This document shows, piece after piece, positions 1 through 8,504 of a stretch of 14,154 nt of DNA; the stretch's first letter is position 1, and each line of letters begins with the position of its first letter. Under the pieces are notes generated by a model that had not been told where the DNA came from, did not search any database, and was given only the letters and a program-made list of their open reading frames with translations. Made by a program: the position numbers and the translations under genes. Source of the DNA: Bdellovibrionales bacterium (GTDB lineage Bacteria > Myxococcota > XYA12-FULL-58-9 > SYDY01); assembly GCA_005801425.1 (NCBI GenBank), contig SYDY01000028.1, positions 1 through 14,154 of the forward strand, written 5' to 3'.

Positions 1-834
1 GGGATCAGGAAAATAACGGTAGTCGTGAGCTTCTTCTTTGCTGCGCATGGCGCGGGTCACTTTGGCTTGCGTGTCCCAAAGACGGGTTTCTTGAACCACT
101 TTGTCGCCCGAATTTAATACATCGGTTTGGCGCAAAATCTCATATTCAATGGCCTGCTGAACAAAGCGAAATGAATTGATGTTTTTAAGTTCAACACGCG
201 TTCCGAACGTCTCGCTCCCAACGGGTCGAATGGAAACATTCGCGTCGCAACGCAAACTGCCTTCATCCATGTTCCCGTCGCATACTTGCAAATAACGCAG
301 CACCTGACGGATTGCCTTAAGATAGGCCACTGCTTCATCGGATGATCGCAGATCCGGTTCGCTTACAATTTCAATCAGCGGGATCCCTGCACGATTAAAA
401 TCGACGTAAGAGCGCCCATCAGAACTGAAGTCATCATGAACATTTTTTCCCGCATCTTCTTCCATATGGATCCGAGTGATGCCAATGACTTTTTTTGCAT
501 CACCCACTTGGATCTCAAGATGCCCGCCCGTACAAATCGGTCTATCCGCTTGCGTGATCTGATAGCCTTTGGACAAATCGGGATAGAAGTAATTTTTACG
601 GGACCACTGGGCTACCGGATGTACCGTACAATCAAGTCCCAAACCTGCACGGATCGCAAATGTTACCGATTGCGCATTAAGTACAGGCAAAGTTCCCGGC
701 AAAGCCAAACAGACTTCACACGTGTTGGCATTGGGTGGTGCACCAAATTTTGTGGAACAACCACAAAAAAGTTTAGAGCGTGTTGAAAGTTGTGCATGGA
801 CTTCGAGTCCGATCACGGGTGCGTACTGGGTCAT
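1..834 (-). CDS. gatB: Asp/Glu-tRNA amidotransferase subunit B, C-terminus outside window
   Basis: GatB binds the mischarged Glu-tRNA(Gln) or Asp-tRNA(Asn) and activates it for amidation by ammonia from GatA. The reading frame is open from the ATG at 834 to the window edge, giving 278 codons of a protein normally about 470-480 residues long. The N-terminus [16 protein letters not shown] is the family start. A zinc-site cysteine set follows at C24, C26, C39 and C42. Further typical segments are [18 protein letters not shown], the [17 protein letters not shown] stretch, and a [12 protein letters not shown] segment followed by VELKNINSF. The ATG overlaps the gatA stop codon in an ATGA arrangement, and a perfect GGAGG (843-847) lies 8 nt upstream inside gatA, so translation is probably coupled. 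The missing part, on the left, should hold the rest of the catalytic cradle and the helical/YqeY tail. Confidence 0.97.
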   Translation of the reverse strand, partial: MTQYAPVIGLEVHAQLSTRSKLFCGCSTKFGAPPNANTCEVCLALPGTLPVLNAQSVTFAIRAGLGLDCTVHPVAQWSRKNYFYPDLSKGYQITQADRPICTGGHLEIQVGDAKKVIGITRIHMEEDAGKNVHDDFSSDGRSYVDFNRAGIPLIEIVSEPDLRSSDEAVAYLKAIRQVLRYLQVCDGNMDEGSLRCDANVSIRPVGSETFGTRVELKNINSFRFVQQAIEYEILRQTDVLNSGDKVVQETRLWDTQAKVTRAMRSKEEAHDYRYFPDP

Positions 835-2297
835 GATACCGCCCTCCGCGTATGCCACGGCGTTTCTCGTTCATAAGCACGCGCCACTTGCAGAATGGTT
901 GCTTCGTCAAAAGGTTTTCCTATGATTTGCATGCCGATGGGCAAACCCGATCCAGTAAAACCACAAGGCAATGACAATCCTGGCAAACCCGCCAAATTCA
1001 AACATACCGTAAAAATATCGGCGAGATACATCGCCATGGGGTCACTCAGATTTTCGCCGTGTTTAAATGCGGGCGTCGGTGTAACCGGTGCCACAATCAC
1101 ATCAACATCACGAAGCGCCTCGTCAAAATCGCGTTTGATCAATGCACGCGCTTTTTGTGCTTTTAAATAATACGCATCGTAGTAACCGGCCGACAAAACA
1201 TACGTCCCAAGCATGATGCGTTTTTTAACTTCAAAACCAAAACCTTCGCTCCGTGTCTTGAGGTACATATCCATCAAACCCTGAGCGCCCCCAGCACGTA
1301 CGCCGTAACGTACCCCATCGTAACGCGCCAAATTGCTCGATGCTTCCGCGGTTGCGATCAGGTAATACGCGGCGATTCCATGCTCTGTATGAGGCAACGA
1401 AATTTCGCGCACTGTTGCACCATTTTTTTCAAGCAATGCCAAGGCTACCTTAATGGCTGCTTGAATTTCTGGATCAATACCATCCACAAAATATTCTTTA
1501 GGAACACCTATTTTAAGTCCCTGTACACCACGTTCGAGAAGTTGGGTAAAATCAGGAACATCGCGCGATGACGATGTCGCGTCATGGGGATCATGCCCAG
1601 CAATCGCTTGCAGCATCCATGCCACATCGCGAACTGTCTTTCCCATGGGCCCCACTTGATCCAACGAACTCGCATAGGCCACTGCGCCAAAACGCGACAC
1701 GCGGCCGTATGTTGGCTTGATGCCCACAACACCTGTCATGGCCGCAGGTTGACGAATAGAGCCACCCGTATCGGTGCCCAGCGTTGCAAACGCCGAACCC
1801 GCTGCAACCGCGACTGCCGAACCGCCCGACGAACCACCCGGCACACGTTCAGGATCCCAAGGGTTGCATGCTTTGCCGTACGCCGAATGTTCGTTGGATG
1901 ATCCCATGGCAAATTCATCCAAATTCAATTTACCGAGCAATACGGCGCCCGCAGCCTTTAAGCGCGACACAACGGTTGCATCGTATGTGGCTACAAAGTT
2001 TTTCAAGATCTTAGAGCCACATGTGGTAGGCAGGCCTTGATCGAGCAGTAGATCTTTGACCGCAACAGGAACGCCGTCCAAAGGACCGATTGCATTTCCA
2101 GCTGCACGACGTGCATCGGAAAGCTGTGCATCTTTGCGCGCACGTTCTGCACATACGTGCAAATATGCCCCAAAATGGTGCGTACTGCCTTCCCTCGCAA
2201 GACATGCCTCGGTGGCCTCAAGACTGCTCACCTCGCCACGAGAAAATTTCTCACCCAAAATTTCGACTGTGGCATTTGCCAAGGTTTGTTCAGACAT
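831..2297 (-). CDS. gatA: Asp/Glu-tRNA amidotransferase subunit A (glutamine amidase)
   Basis: GatA hydrolyses glutamine and passes ammonia to GatB in the cytoplasmic GatCAB complex, so that Glu-tRNA(Gln) and/or Asp-tRNA(Asn) become Gln-tRNA and Asn-tRNA. The 488-residue length is usual for the family. The amidase-signature Ser-cisSer-Lys triad is visible: K81 in VPVAVKDL, S156 in PGGSSGGSA, and the nucleophile S180 in TGGSIRQP. The spacing between these residues matches other amidases. The C-terminal [18 protein letters not shown] segment is also typical. The gene starts 5 nt after the gatC stop and its own stop overlaps the gatB start by 4 bp, so gatC-gatA-gatB is one translationally linked unit. 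There is no strong Shine-Dalgarno sequence before the ATG. Reinitiation after gatC across an A tract (2297-2304) seems likely. Confidence 0.98.
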   Translation of the reverse strand: MSEQTLANATVEILGEKFSRGEVSSLEATEACLAREGSTHHFGAYLHVCAERARKDAQLSDARRAAGNAIGPLDGVPVAVKDLLLDQGLPTTCGSKILKNFVATYDATVVSRLKAAGAVLLGKLNLDEFAMGSSNEHSAYGKACNPWDPERVPGGSSGGSAVAVAAGSAFATLGTDTGGSIRQPAAMTGVVGIKPTYGRVSRFGAVAYASSLDQVGPMGKTVRDVAWMLQAIAGHDPHDATSSSRDVPDFTQLLERGVQGLKIGVPKEYFVDGIDPEIQAAIKVALALLEKNGATVREISLPHTEHGIAAYYLIATAEASSNLARYDGVRYGVRAGGAQGLMDMYLKTRSEGFGFEVKKRIMLGTYVLSAGYYDAYYLKAQKARALIKRDFDEALRDVDVIVAPVTPTPAFKHGENLSDPMAMYLADIFTVCLNLAGLPGLSLPCGFTGSGLPIGMQIIGKPFDEATILQVARAYERETPWHTRRAVS

Positions 2298-2302
2298 TTT
2301 TT

Positions 2303-2602
2303 TTACTCGATGATTTTCGGAACACCAAAGCCATCACCCAAACGATCCGGCGCATTCTGCAAACCCTGCTCGGTACCCGGCGATGGATGAACAACATCAA
2401 CACGACGCATGGGTTCAGGATCAACACCATGGGTAACCGCCTGAACATGGGATGTATCAATGGCATCAAGACGTTGAATATAGGCCAAGATCTCCCCCAA
2501 ATCACGCGCCATACTTGCCGATTCTTGGGGTGAAAGCTCAAGCCTTGCAAGCCTTGCAATGCGACGAACTTCCTCGAAACTTACGTGTGTGTCGGCAGCC
2601 AT
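2303..2602 (-). CDS. gatC: Asp/Glu-tRNA amidotransferase subunit C
   Basis: GatC is the small belt subunit that wraps the GatA-GatB interface and stabilises the complex. The 99-residue length and the N-terminal pattern [18 protein letters not shown] fit the family. So does a C-terminal region with paired Asp/Pro-rich segments ([12 protein letters not shown]). The start at 2602 is supported by an AAGGAG at 2609-2614, 6 nt upstream. That site overlaps the stop codon of the helicase gene, so gatC is probably cotranscribed and coupled with it. Confidence 0.96.
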   Translation of the reverse strand: MAADTHVSFEEVRRIARLARLELSPQESASMARDLGEILAYIQRLDAIDTSHVQAVTHGVDPEPMRRVDVVHPSPGTEQGLQNAPDRLGDGFGVPKIIE

Positions 2603-2608
2603 AGATCA

Positions 2609-2614
2609 CTCCTT
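2609..2614 (-). promoter_or_regulatory. gatC ribosome binding site overlapping the helicase stop codon
   Basis: AAGGAG on the minus strand lies 6 nt before the gatC ATG and shares bases with the TAA of the upstream helicase gene (2613-2615). A ribosome finishing the helicase would uncover or occupy this site, which is the usual geometry for coupled translation. Confidence 0.75.
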
Positions 2615-4832
2615 ATCTCAGCTCTAAAAAACGTGCCACAATGACTTTTTGTCCAGCTCTCGGAAAATCGACGGTAAGCTTTCGCTGCGCACCTCCGCCC
2701 TCACTGTGGGCCACGATACCCTCCCCAAAGGTCGCATGAAATACTTTGGCTCCACAACTGAAGGGATCATTGTCCTGGGCCTTTGTTTGGATTGCAGATC
2801 GAACTTTCATTGCAGGGGTGACCGGTCGGTCGCCTTGAAATGTATAATTTTTTGAGATCGTGCGCCCCCCTACAGAGCCTACAGCCGCAACCACACGAGG
2901 TTGCTGTGTCGCTTGCGCTTCAAGAAGATGCACAGGGATTTCCGACATAAAACGCGACAATGTTGCAGGACGCGATTCCCCAAATACATTCCGAAGCCGC
3001 GTCGCCGACAAATGCAGATCTCGTTTGGCACGCGTAAGCCCGACGTAACACAAACGCCGCTCTTCTTCGAGCGCTGCATGATCATCCAAACTTCGGCCGT
3101 GAGGAAAAAGGCCTTCTTCCAGTCCTGGAAGATACACAGTGTCAAACTCAAGACCCTTGGCCGTATGCAAGGTCATCATATTCACAGCCTTGTCATCGTC
3201 TGTGGCCAAATCCAAATCACTGGCAAGGGCCACTTCTTCCAAGAATCCGAGCAATGTCGCGCCTTCGGTCCTCATGCCGTATTCTTTAAGCGCATTGATC
3301 AATTCGCCTAAATTCTCCAAGCGATCGGCTGCCTCTGCAGTCACTTCGGCACGCAACTGCGTCAAGTACCCCACATCGGTAAGATACGCCTCAAGAAGTG
3401 CATCCAAGGACTTGGTTTCTGCAAGCGTGCTGTATGTTTCAATGGCAGCAAGCAAATTTGCTACACTGCTGCGCGCCTTGCCCGCCAAAACATCCGGATC
3501 AGCAACCGCACGCTTTGCCGCTTCCATCAGTGAAATGCCATGTCGTTTGGCCAAATCATCGATGTGCGTAAGACTGGTTTTTCCAATACCTCTCGGCGGC
3601 GTGTTGATAATGCGAAAAAAATCTACATTGGATTGTGGATTGATCAATAATCGCAAATAGGCGAGGGCGTCTTTCACTTCTTTTCGATCGTAAAAACGCA
3701 TGCCACCAAAAATGACGTACGGCACACGCGCACGTCGCAATCCGTCTTCAATGGCACGCGACTGCGCATTGGTTCGATACATAATTGCGATGTCTGAAGC
3801 GCAGGTTCCTTTGCCAATACTTACGGCTATATTGCGCGCAATGATGTCGCCTTCATCACGATCCGTTGGATACATCGTAAAACGCAATTTGCTGCCAGCA
3901 TCCACATCGGTAAAAAGTGTTTTTCCTTTGCGCGCCACGTTGTTAGAAATCACCGCATTGGCGGCATCAAGGATATTTTTGCTCGAACGATAATTGTGTT
4001 CAAGTCGGATCAACATTGCACCTGGAAAGTCTTGTTCAAAACGCAAGATATTGCCAATATCCGCACCACGCCAGCGATAAATCGATTGATCATCATCACC
4101 CACCACCGTGACACCATGGCTATGCGTGATCAATGAATGCAAAATTTGGTATTGCACAGGATTTGTATCTTGGTACTCATCCACTAGCACATGCGTCCAT
4201 CGTTGTTGAAGCGCCATGCGAACATCGTCATTGTCTTTGAGCAATGTTAGCGTTGACAGCAGCATGTCGTTGAAATCTACCGCGTTACTTTCAAGACATT
4301 TTTTTTGATACACAGAATACACACGATGGGCTGTTTTATCGATGGGATCAAACGCAGAAGGCTGCACATCCTTCACACGCAATCCACGACTTTTCCAATG
4401 ATCCAAGCGCTGCAACATGCTTTTGGCCGGGTAAATTTGTGGATCAATATTCATTTCTTCCAGACAGCGTTTCATCAACGAAAGTTGATCGCTGCTATCC
4501 AAAATCGTAAATCCTGGCGCCAATCCCACACGCTCACTGTATTGCCGAAGTATACGACCGCAAATACCGTGAAAAGTACCGATATCCATGGTACTTTCAG
4601 GCACACCCACCTGTTTTGCAGCGCGGATCCGCATCTCCTTCGCCGCTTTGTTGGTGAATGTCACCGCAAGAATACGGCGCGGATCAACCCCCTGATCCAA
4701 CACCAGGTGGGCAATGCGATAGGTGAGCACTGTGGTTTTGCCTGTGCCTGCACCGGCCAGAACCAAAAGTGGTGTGTTTCCGTGCAATACTGCGCGTTTT
4801 TGTGCTTCATTAAGACGGCTGAGATCTAGCAT
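2613..4832 (-). CDS. pcrA: PcrA/UvrD-family 3'-5' DNA helicase
   Basis: A superfamily 1A ATP-dependent helicase acting in nucleotide excision repair, mismatch repair or removal of stalled replication and transcription complexes. All helicase motifs are present in order. They are Walker A GAGTGKT (K32), motif Ia TFTNKAAKEMR, motif II LVDEYQDTN, motif III GDDDQSIYRWRGAD, motif IV LEHNYRSS, motif V TLHTAKGLEFD and motif VI CYVGLTRAKRDL. The C-terminus has a glycine-rich Tudor-like tail (KVFHATFGEGIVAHSEG...), as in PcrA/UvrD. I chose the ATG at 4832 (739 residues) because MLDLSRLNEAQKRAV matches the normal PcrA N-terminus. The frame remains open to an ATG at 4883, which would add 17 residues and abut the divergent gene. 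Neither start has a good Shine-Dalgarno sequence. The gene heads the gatCAB unit. Rep is a less likely alternative because of the Tudor-like tail. Confidence 0.95.
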   Translation of the reverse strand: MLDLSRLNEAQKRAVLHGNTPLLVLAGAGTGKTTVLTYRIAHLVLDQGVDPRRILAVTFTNKAAKEMRIRAAKQVGVPESTMDIGTFHGICGRILRQYSERVGLAPGFTILDSSDQLSLMKRCLEEMNIDPQIYPAKSMLQRLDHWKSRGLRVKDVQPSAFDPIDKTAHRVYSVYQKKCLESNAVDFNDMLLSTLTLLKDNDDVRMALQQRWTHVLVDEYQDTNPVQYQILHSLITHSHGVTVVGDDDQSIYRWRGADIGNILRFEQDFPGAMLIRLEHNYRSSKNILDAANAVISNNVARKGKTLFTDVDAGSKLRFTMYPTDRDEGDIIARNIAVSIGKGTCASDIAIMYRTNAQSRAIEDGLRRARVPYVIFGGMRFYDRKEVKDALAYLRLLINPQSNVDFFRIINTPPRGIGKTSLTHIDDLAKRHGISLMEAAKRAVADPDVLAGKARSSVANLLAAIETYSTLAETKSLDALLEAYLTDVGYLTQLRAEVTAEAADRLENLGELINALKEYGMRTEGATLLGFLEEVALASDLDLATDDDKAVNMMTLHTAKGLEFDTVYLPGLEEGLFPHGRSLDDHAALEEERRLCYVGLTRAKRDLHLSATRLRNVFGESRPATLSRFMSEIPVHLLEAQATQQPRVVAAVGSVGGRTISKNYTFQGDRPVTPAMKVRSAIQTKAQDNDPFSCGAKVFHATFGEGIVAHSEGGGAQRKLTVDFPRAGQKVIVARFLELR

Positions 4833-4881
4833 GAGGCGCCATTCTTTATCCTGATGTGTGGATTTCGCAAAGGATACGTTC
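4833..4881. promoter_or_regulatory. 49-bp divergent intergenic region, helicase / unknown gene
   Basis: This is the only non-coding space between two divergent genes, so at least part of both promoters must lie here or inside the opposite gene. I see no convincing -35/-10 pair on either strand. The recognisable element is AAAGGA at 4869-4874 on the plus strand, 7 nt before the ATG at 4882, which supports that start for the rightward gene. Confidence 0.4.
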
Positions 4882-5712
4882 ATGGTTTTTGACGCCGCTC
4901 ACATTTTCCGCACCATTGCCGAGAAGGGCCTCAGTCAACGCAAGATTCATCTCTGGATCGGCGATGATCTTATTCTGCAATGGTTGTCGCCTTATGTGCG
5001 CGATTTACGCAATGTCATGACCGCATGGGCACAACATAACATCCACGGTGAAGACGAATTCTATGAATCGATCCCCCGTTTTCTCGCCGCCGATGGTCGA
5101 CTTACCGATGAACGCATCCGCGCCGATCGCAGCGTAGGTATTTCGCATTATTCTGCGGGTTTTGATGTCATCGACACTGCACGCCTTGATCCCACCGCAT
5201 GGGATCCGCGCATCAAAAGTGCATCACAAGGCGCTGTGATTGTGAGAATCGATCCGAATATAGATTGCGACCTCATTGAAATTGCGTGCGGCTTGCAAGA
5301 ACAGCTTGCACATTTTTCAGGCGTTTGGATCGCACTGCATGGCGTTTCCGTTCAAGGACGCCATACGATTGTGATCCCCAACGCCTTGCTTGATTTGGAT
5401 TCTGGCGAACATGTTCCCTGGTCCCAAAAGCCAGTTCGCGCGCTTCCCAACACCCTCACGGGCAGTCTGTTGGCAGCGCCATCGCTTGACACCATCACAG
5501 ATCACGCCCTTCCAGAGGCCCATCTTCTACAAGCCTTGGTGTTTGGTCATCTCGACTGGTTGTCTTCGCTATGGAACAACGATCCGATCCATCCTATTCC
5601 AACGCATATCGCTATTGTTGGACATCCAGATCTTTCGTCCACCGCCACACGGCAGTCTCTAGAAATTCAAGCCCATATTCTACGGCCGTGGCTTCAAACT
5701 ATTTTGTCTTAA
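4882..5712 (+). CDS. Unrecognised 276-residue soluble protein
   Basis: I do not recognise this family. It is very likely a real gene. The frame is long, fills the space between known genes exactly, is preceded by a good ribosome binding site (AAAGGA, 7 nt spacing), and has codon use like its neighbours. The frame also allows a GTG start at 4858, which lacks such a site. The product has no signal peptide and no convincing membrane helix. It is fairly rich in tryptophan and histidine. Segments that look structured include HLWIGDDLILQWLSPYV (residues about 23-39), a hydrophobic strand AVIVRIDPN near 117-125, an alternating GVWIALHGVSVQGRHTIVIP stretch near 145-164, and THIAIVGHPDL near the C-terminus. 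It diverges from the helicase gene and ends in a 4-bp overlap with the convergent RDD gene. No function is proposed. Confidence 0.8.
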   Translation: MVFDAAHIFRTIAEKGLSQRKIHLWIGDDLILQWLSPYVRDLRNVMTAWAQHNIHGEDEFYESIPRFLAADGRLTDERIRADRSVGISHYSAGFDVIDTARLDPTAWDPRIKSASQGAVIVRIDPNIDCDLIEIACGLQEQLAHFSGVWIALHGVSVQGRHTIVIPNALLDLDSGEHVPWSQKPVRALPNTLTGSLLAAPSLDTITDHALPEAHLLQALVFGHLDWLSSLWNNDPIHPIPTHIAIVGHPDLSSTATRQSLEIQAHILRPWLQTILS

Positions 5713-6338
5713 CGTTTCACCACAAGCGTCCCCATGATACGATCATGGAAGGTGCGATGCAGGGGATCGAGAATCGCCATGTAGTAGCCTGCGCCCAAAA
5801 ATAAAGCAGAAAACCATCCGAGGACGGCACGCACGCACCAACTTTTTAAAGGCATCTCTTCACCCGACGCACGGATCACACGCAGATGCATCACCAAATC
5901 GCCGGGATTGCCACCAAGCTTGATTTCACACCACACAGAGATCGCAAACACCATCACTGAAGTAAGCAACCACGCACGATAAACCGATGCAGCGCTAAAC
6001 ATCGCATCAAGCACTTCAGCATGCCCTGCCATTTTACGAAGCGTCATGACGATCATACCGTCGAGCAATACAATCGCAAGCCCAAGCGAAACAGCCAGAA
6101 CGACATTCACCGCCCATGCAAAGCCCATACGTTTCATATCCGAAATCACGTAGGCATCTTCTGAAACGTCGGCGTGCGCTTGAACATTCAACAATGCACG
6201 AGCACGCAACACAAGCCGCTCCGTGGCATCCTGCGTATACGCGTCACCGTACCGTCCTACTGGACGATCACACCGCGCACAGGCTGCACCCAACGAAAAA
6301 TTTAAAAAGCCACAATGGGGACATGCTACACGCTTCAT
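5709..6338 (-). CDS. RDD-family membrane protein with N-terminal zinc ribbon
   Basis: A 209-residue integral membrane protein of unknown function. The N-terminus has a zinc-ribbon pair of cysteines (C6-P-H-C9 and C20-A-R-C23). A soluble linker to about residue 70 is followed by three hydrophobic segments at roughly 72-98, 119-136 and 168-190. The end, FHDRIMGTLVVKR, with its conserved HD, is the usual close of RDD domains. The signature Arg/Asp of the first helix is weak: AWAVNVV has Asn where the family usually has Asp. GAGGA at 6342-6346 precedes the ATG by only 3 nt. The gene follows rsmE by 23 bp on the same strand and is probably cotranscribed with it. Its stop codon shares the tetranucleotide TTAA with the convergent neighbour. 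RDD proteins have been linked to ion transport and stress in a few species, but nothing here shows a substrate. Confidence 0.85.
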   Translation of the reverse strand: MKRVACPHCGFLNFSLGAACARCDRPVGRYGDAYTQDATERLVLRARALLNVQAHADVSEDAYVISDMKRMGFAWAVNVVLAVSLGLAIVLLDGMIVMTLRKMAGHAEVLDAMFSAASVYRAWLLTSVMVFAISVWCEIKLGGNPGDLVMHLRVIRASGEEMPLKSWCVRAVLGWFSALFLGAGYYMAILDPLHRTFHDRIMGTLVVKR

Positions 6339-6361
6339 ACATCCTCGGGCATCATCTCATT

Positions 6362-7051
6362 TTACAACATCGCGATCACCACAGCAGCCATGGCCAATGC
6401 GGCGGTTTCCACCCGCAACACATGCGGCGAAACACATACCTGATCATAGCCTGCATCCTTGGCGGCCTTCAACTCGATTTCTGTAAAGCCGCCTTCAGGA
6501 CCGATGAGACCATGGATGACACCTAGGCAAGGTAACGACATGTCGCCAAGTGTACGTCCATCAGGATCGCCGACCCACTTGAGATCCGCTTTGCGATCAA
6601 TAAAATCATGAAATGGAACAGGACCTTCGATATCCATAGGGATCACGCGACGGCATTGCCTCGTCGCCGCTTGCGCAACCCGTTCCCAACGGGCTTGCCT
6701 GCCTTCACCACGCTTTTGAAGCGAGCGTTCTGTGTCGACCCACACCAAACGCGAACACCCCAATTCGACCAACTTCTCCACCAACCAATCACTGGCACCT
6801 TGCCGCGGTATCGCAACACCAAGCACCAAGGACCATGGATCTTGCGGCGCGCCTTGAACATCATCAATACGCAGTGCAACCCCGCCCTGTTCCACGCGAA
6901 TGATCACACCCACGCCACTTGCGCCGGTCCCATCAAGCACCGCGACCTCGCGGCCCACTTGCAGGCGCAGCACATCACGCGCGTAGTGCGATTCATCGCG
7001 GTCCAAAAGCACTTCACCAAGGTTTACAGAAGGCACCCAAAGCCTGCGCAT
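6362..7051 (-). CDS. rsmE: 16S rRNA (uracil-1498-N3)-methyltransferase
   Basis: RsmE methylates N3 of U1498 in 16S rRNA, using S-adenosylmethionine, on the 30S subunit. The 229 residues are slightly shorter than E. coli RsmE (about 243). The N-terminal PUA-like part runs to about residue 70. The SPOUT methyltransferase part follows, with VEKLVELGCSRLVWVDTERS (91-110), the RQCRR segment (131-135), the knot motif LIGPEGGF (182-189), and the C-terminal LRVETAALAM (212-221) that closes the SAM pocket. AAGGAAG at 7060-7066 lies 8 nt before the ATG. It reads divergently from glmU across a 51-bp gap and is followed by the RDD gene. Confidence 0.95.
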   Translation of the reverse strand: MRRLWVPSVNLGEVLLDRDESHYARDVLRLQVGREVAVLDGTGASGVGVIIRVEQGGVALRIDDVQGAPQDPWSLVLGVAIPRQGASDWLVEKLVELGCSRLVWVDTERSLQKRGEGRQARWERVAQAATRQCRRVIPMDIEGPVPFHDFIDRKADLKWVGDPDGRTLGDMSLPCLGVIHGLIGPEGGFTEIELKAAKDAGYDQVCVSPHVLRVETAALAMAAVVIAML

Positions 7052-7102
7052 CTTGTTCGCTTCCTTGACACCGATCCCACACGCCGCTATCCGTGCTTCA
7101 AT
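7052..7102 (+). promoter_or_regulatory. Divergent rsmE/glmU region with possible glmU promoter
   Basis: On the plus strand a perfect TTGACA (7065-7070) is followed after 17 bp by TATCCG (7088-7093), a sigma-70-like pair with a poor -10 half. Transcription from it would start near 7100, only a few bases before the glmU ATG at 7103, so the message would be nearly leaderless. This fits the absence of any Shine-Dalgarno sequence before glmU. The -35 overlaps the rsmE ribosome binding site on the other strand. The -10 is weak enough that the match could be chance. Confidence 0.35.
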
Positions 7103-8503
<1,401 letters not shown>

Positions 8504-8504
8504 C

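Noticed and set aside
436-786. 116-codon open frame on the plus strand
   Set aside because: Antisense to gatB, whose zinc-site cysteines and family motifs lie in the opposite strand.
1562-1584. Clustered CGATG/TCGCG repeats in gatA
   Set aside because: These are within conserved-length coding sequence and are explained by codon choice for Asp, Ser and Thr. There is no regular period.
3139-3660. 173-codon open frame on the plus strand
   Set aside because: Antisense to the middle of the helicase gene. Its Ser/Ala/Lys-rich composition is typical of reverse-strand shadows.
4305-4829. 174-codon open frame on the plus strand
   Set aside because: Antisense to the helicase N-terminal region. It is low-complexity and has no recognisable motif, as expected of a shadow frame.
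6608-7102. Long in-frame extension upstream of glmU (165 codons)
   Set aside because: It lies antisense to rsmE, whose motifs are intact, and shows no GlmU-like sequence. The family N-terminus begins at the ATG at 7103.
8504-8504. Possible glmS ribozyme upstream of glmS
   Set aside because: Only one base separates glmU and glmS, so there is no space for the element.
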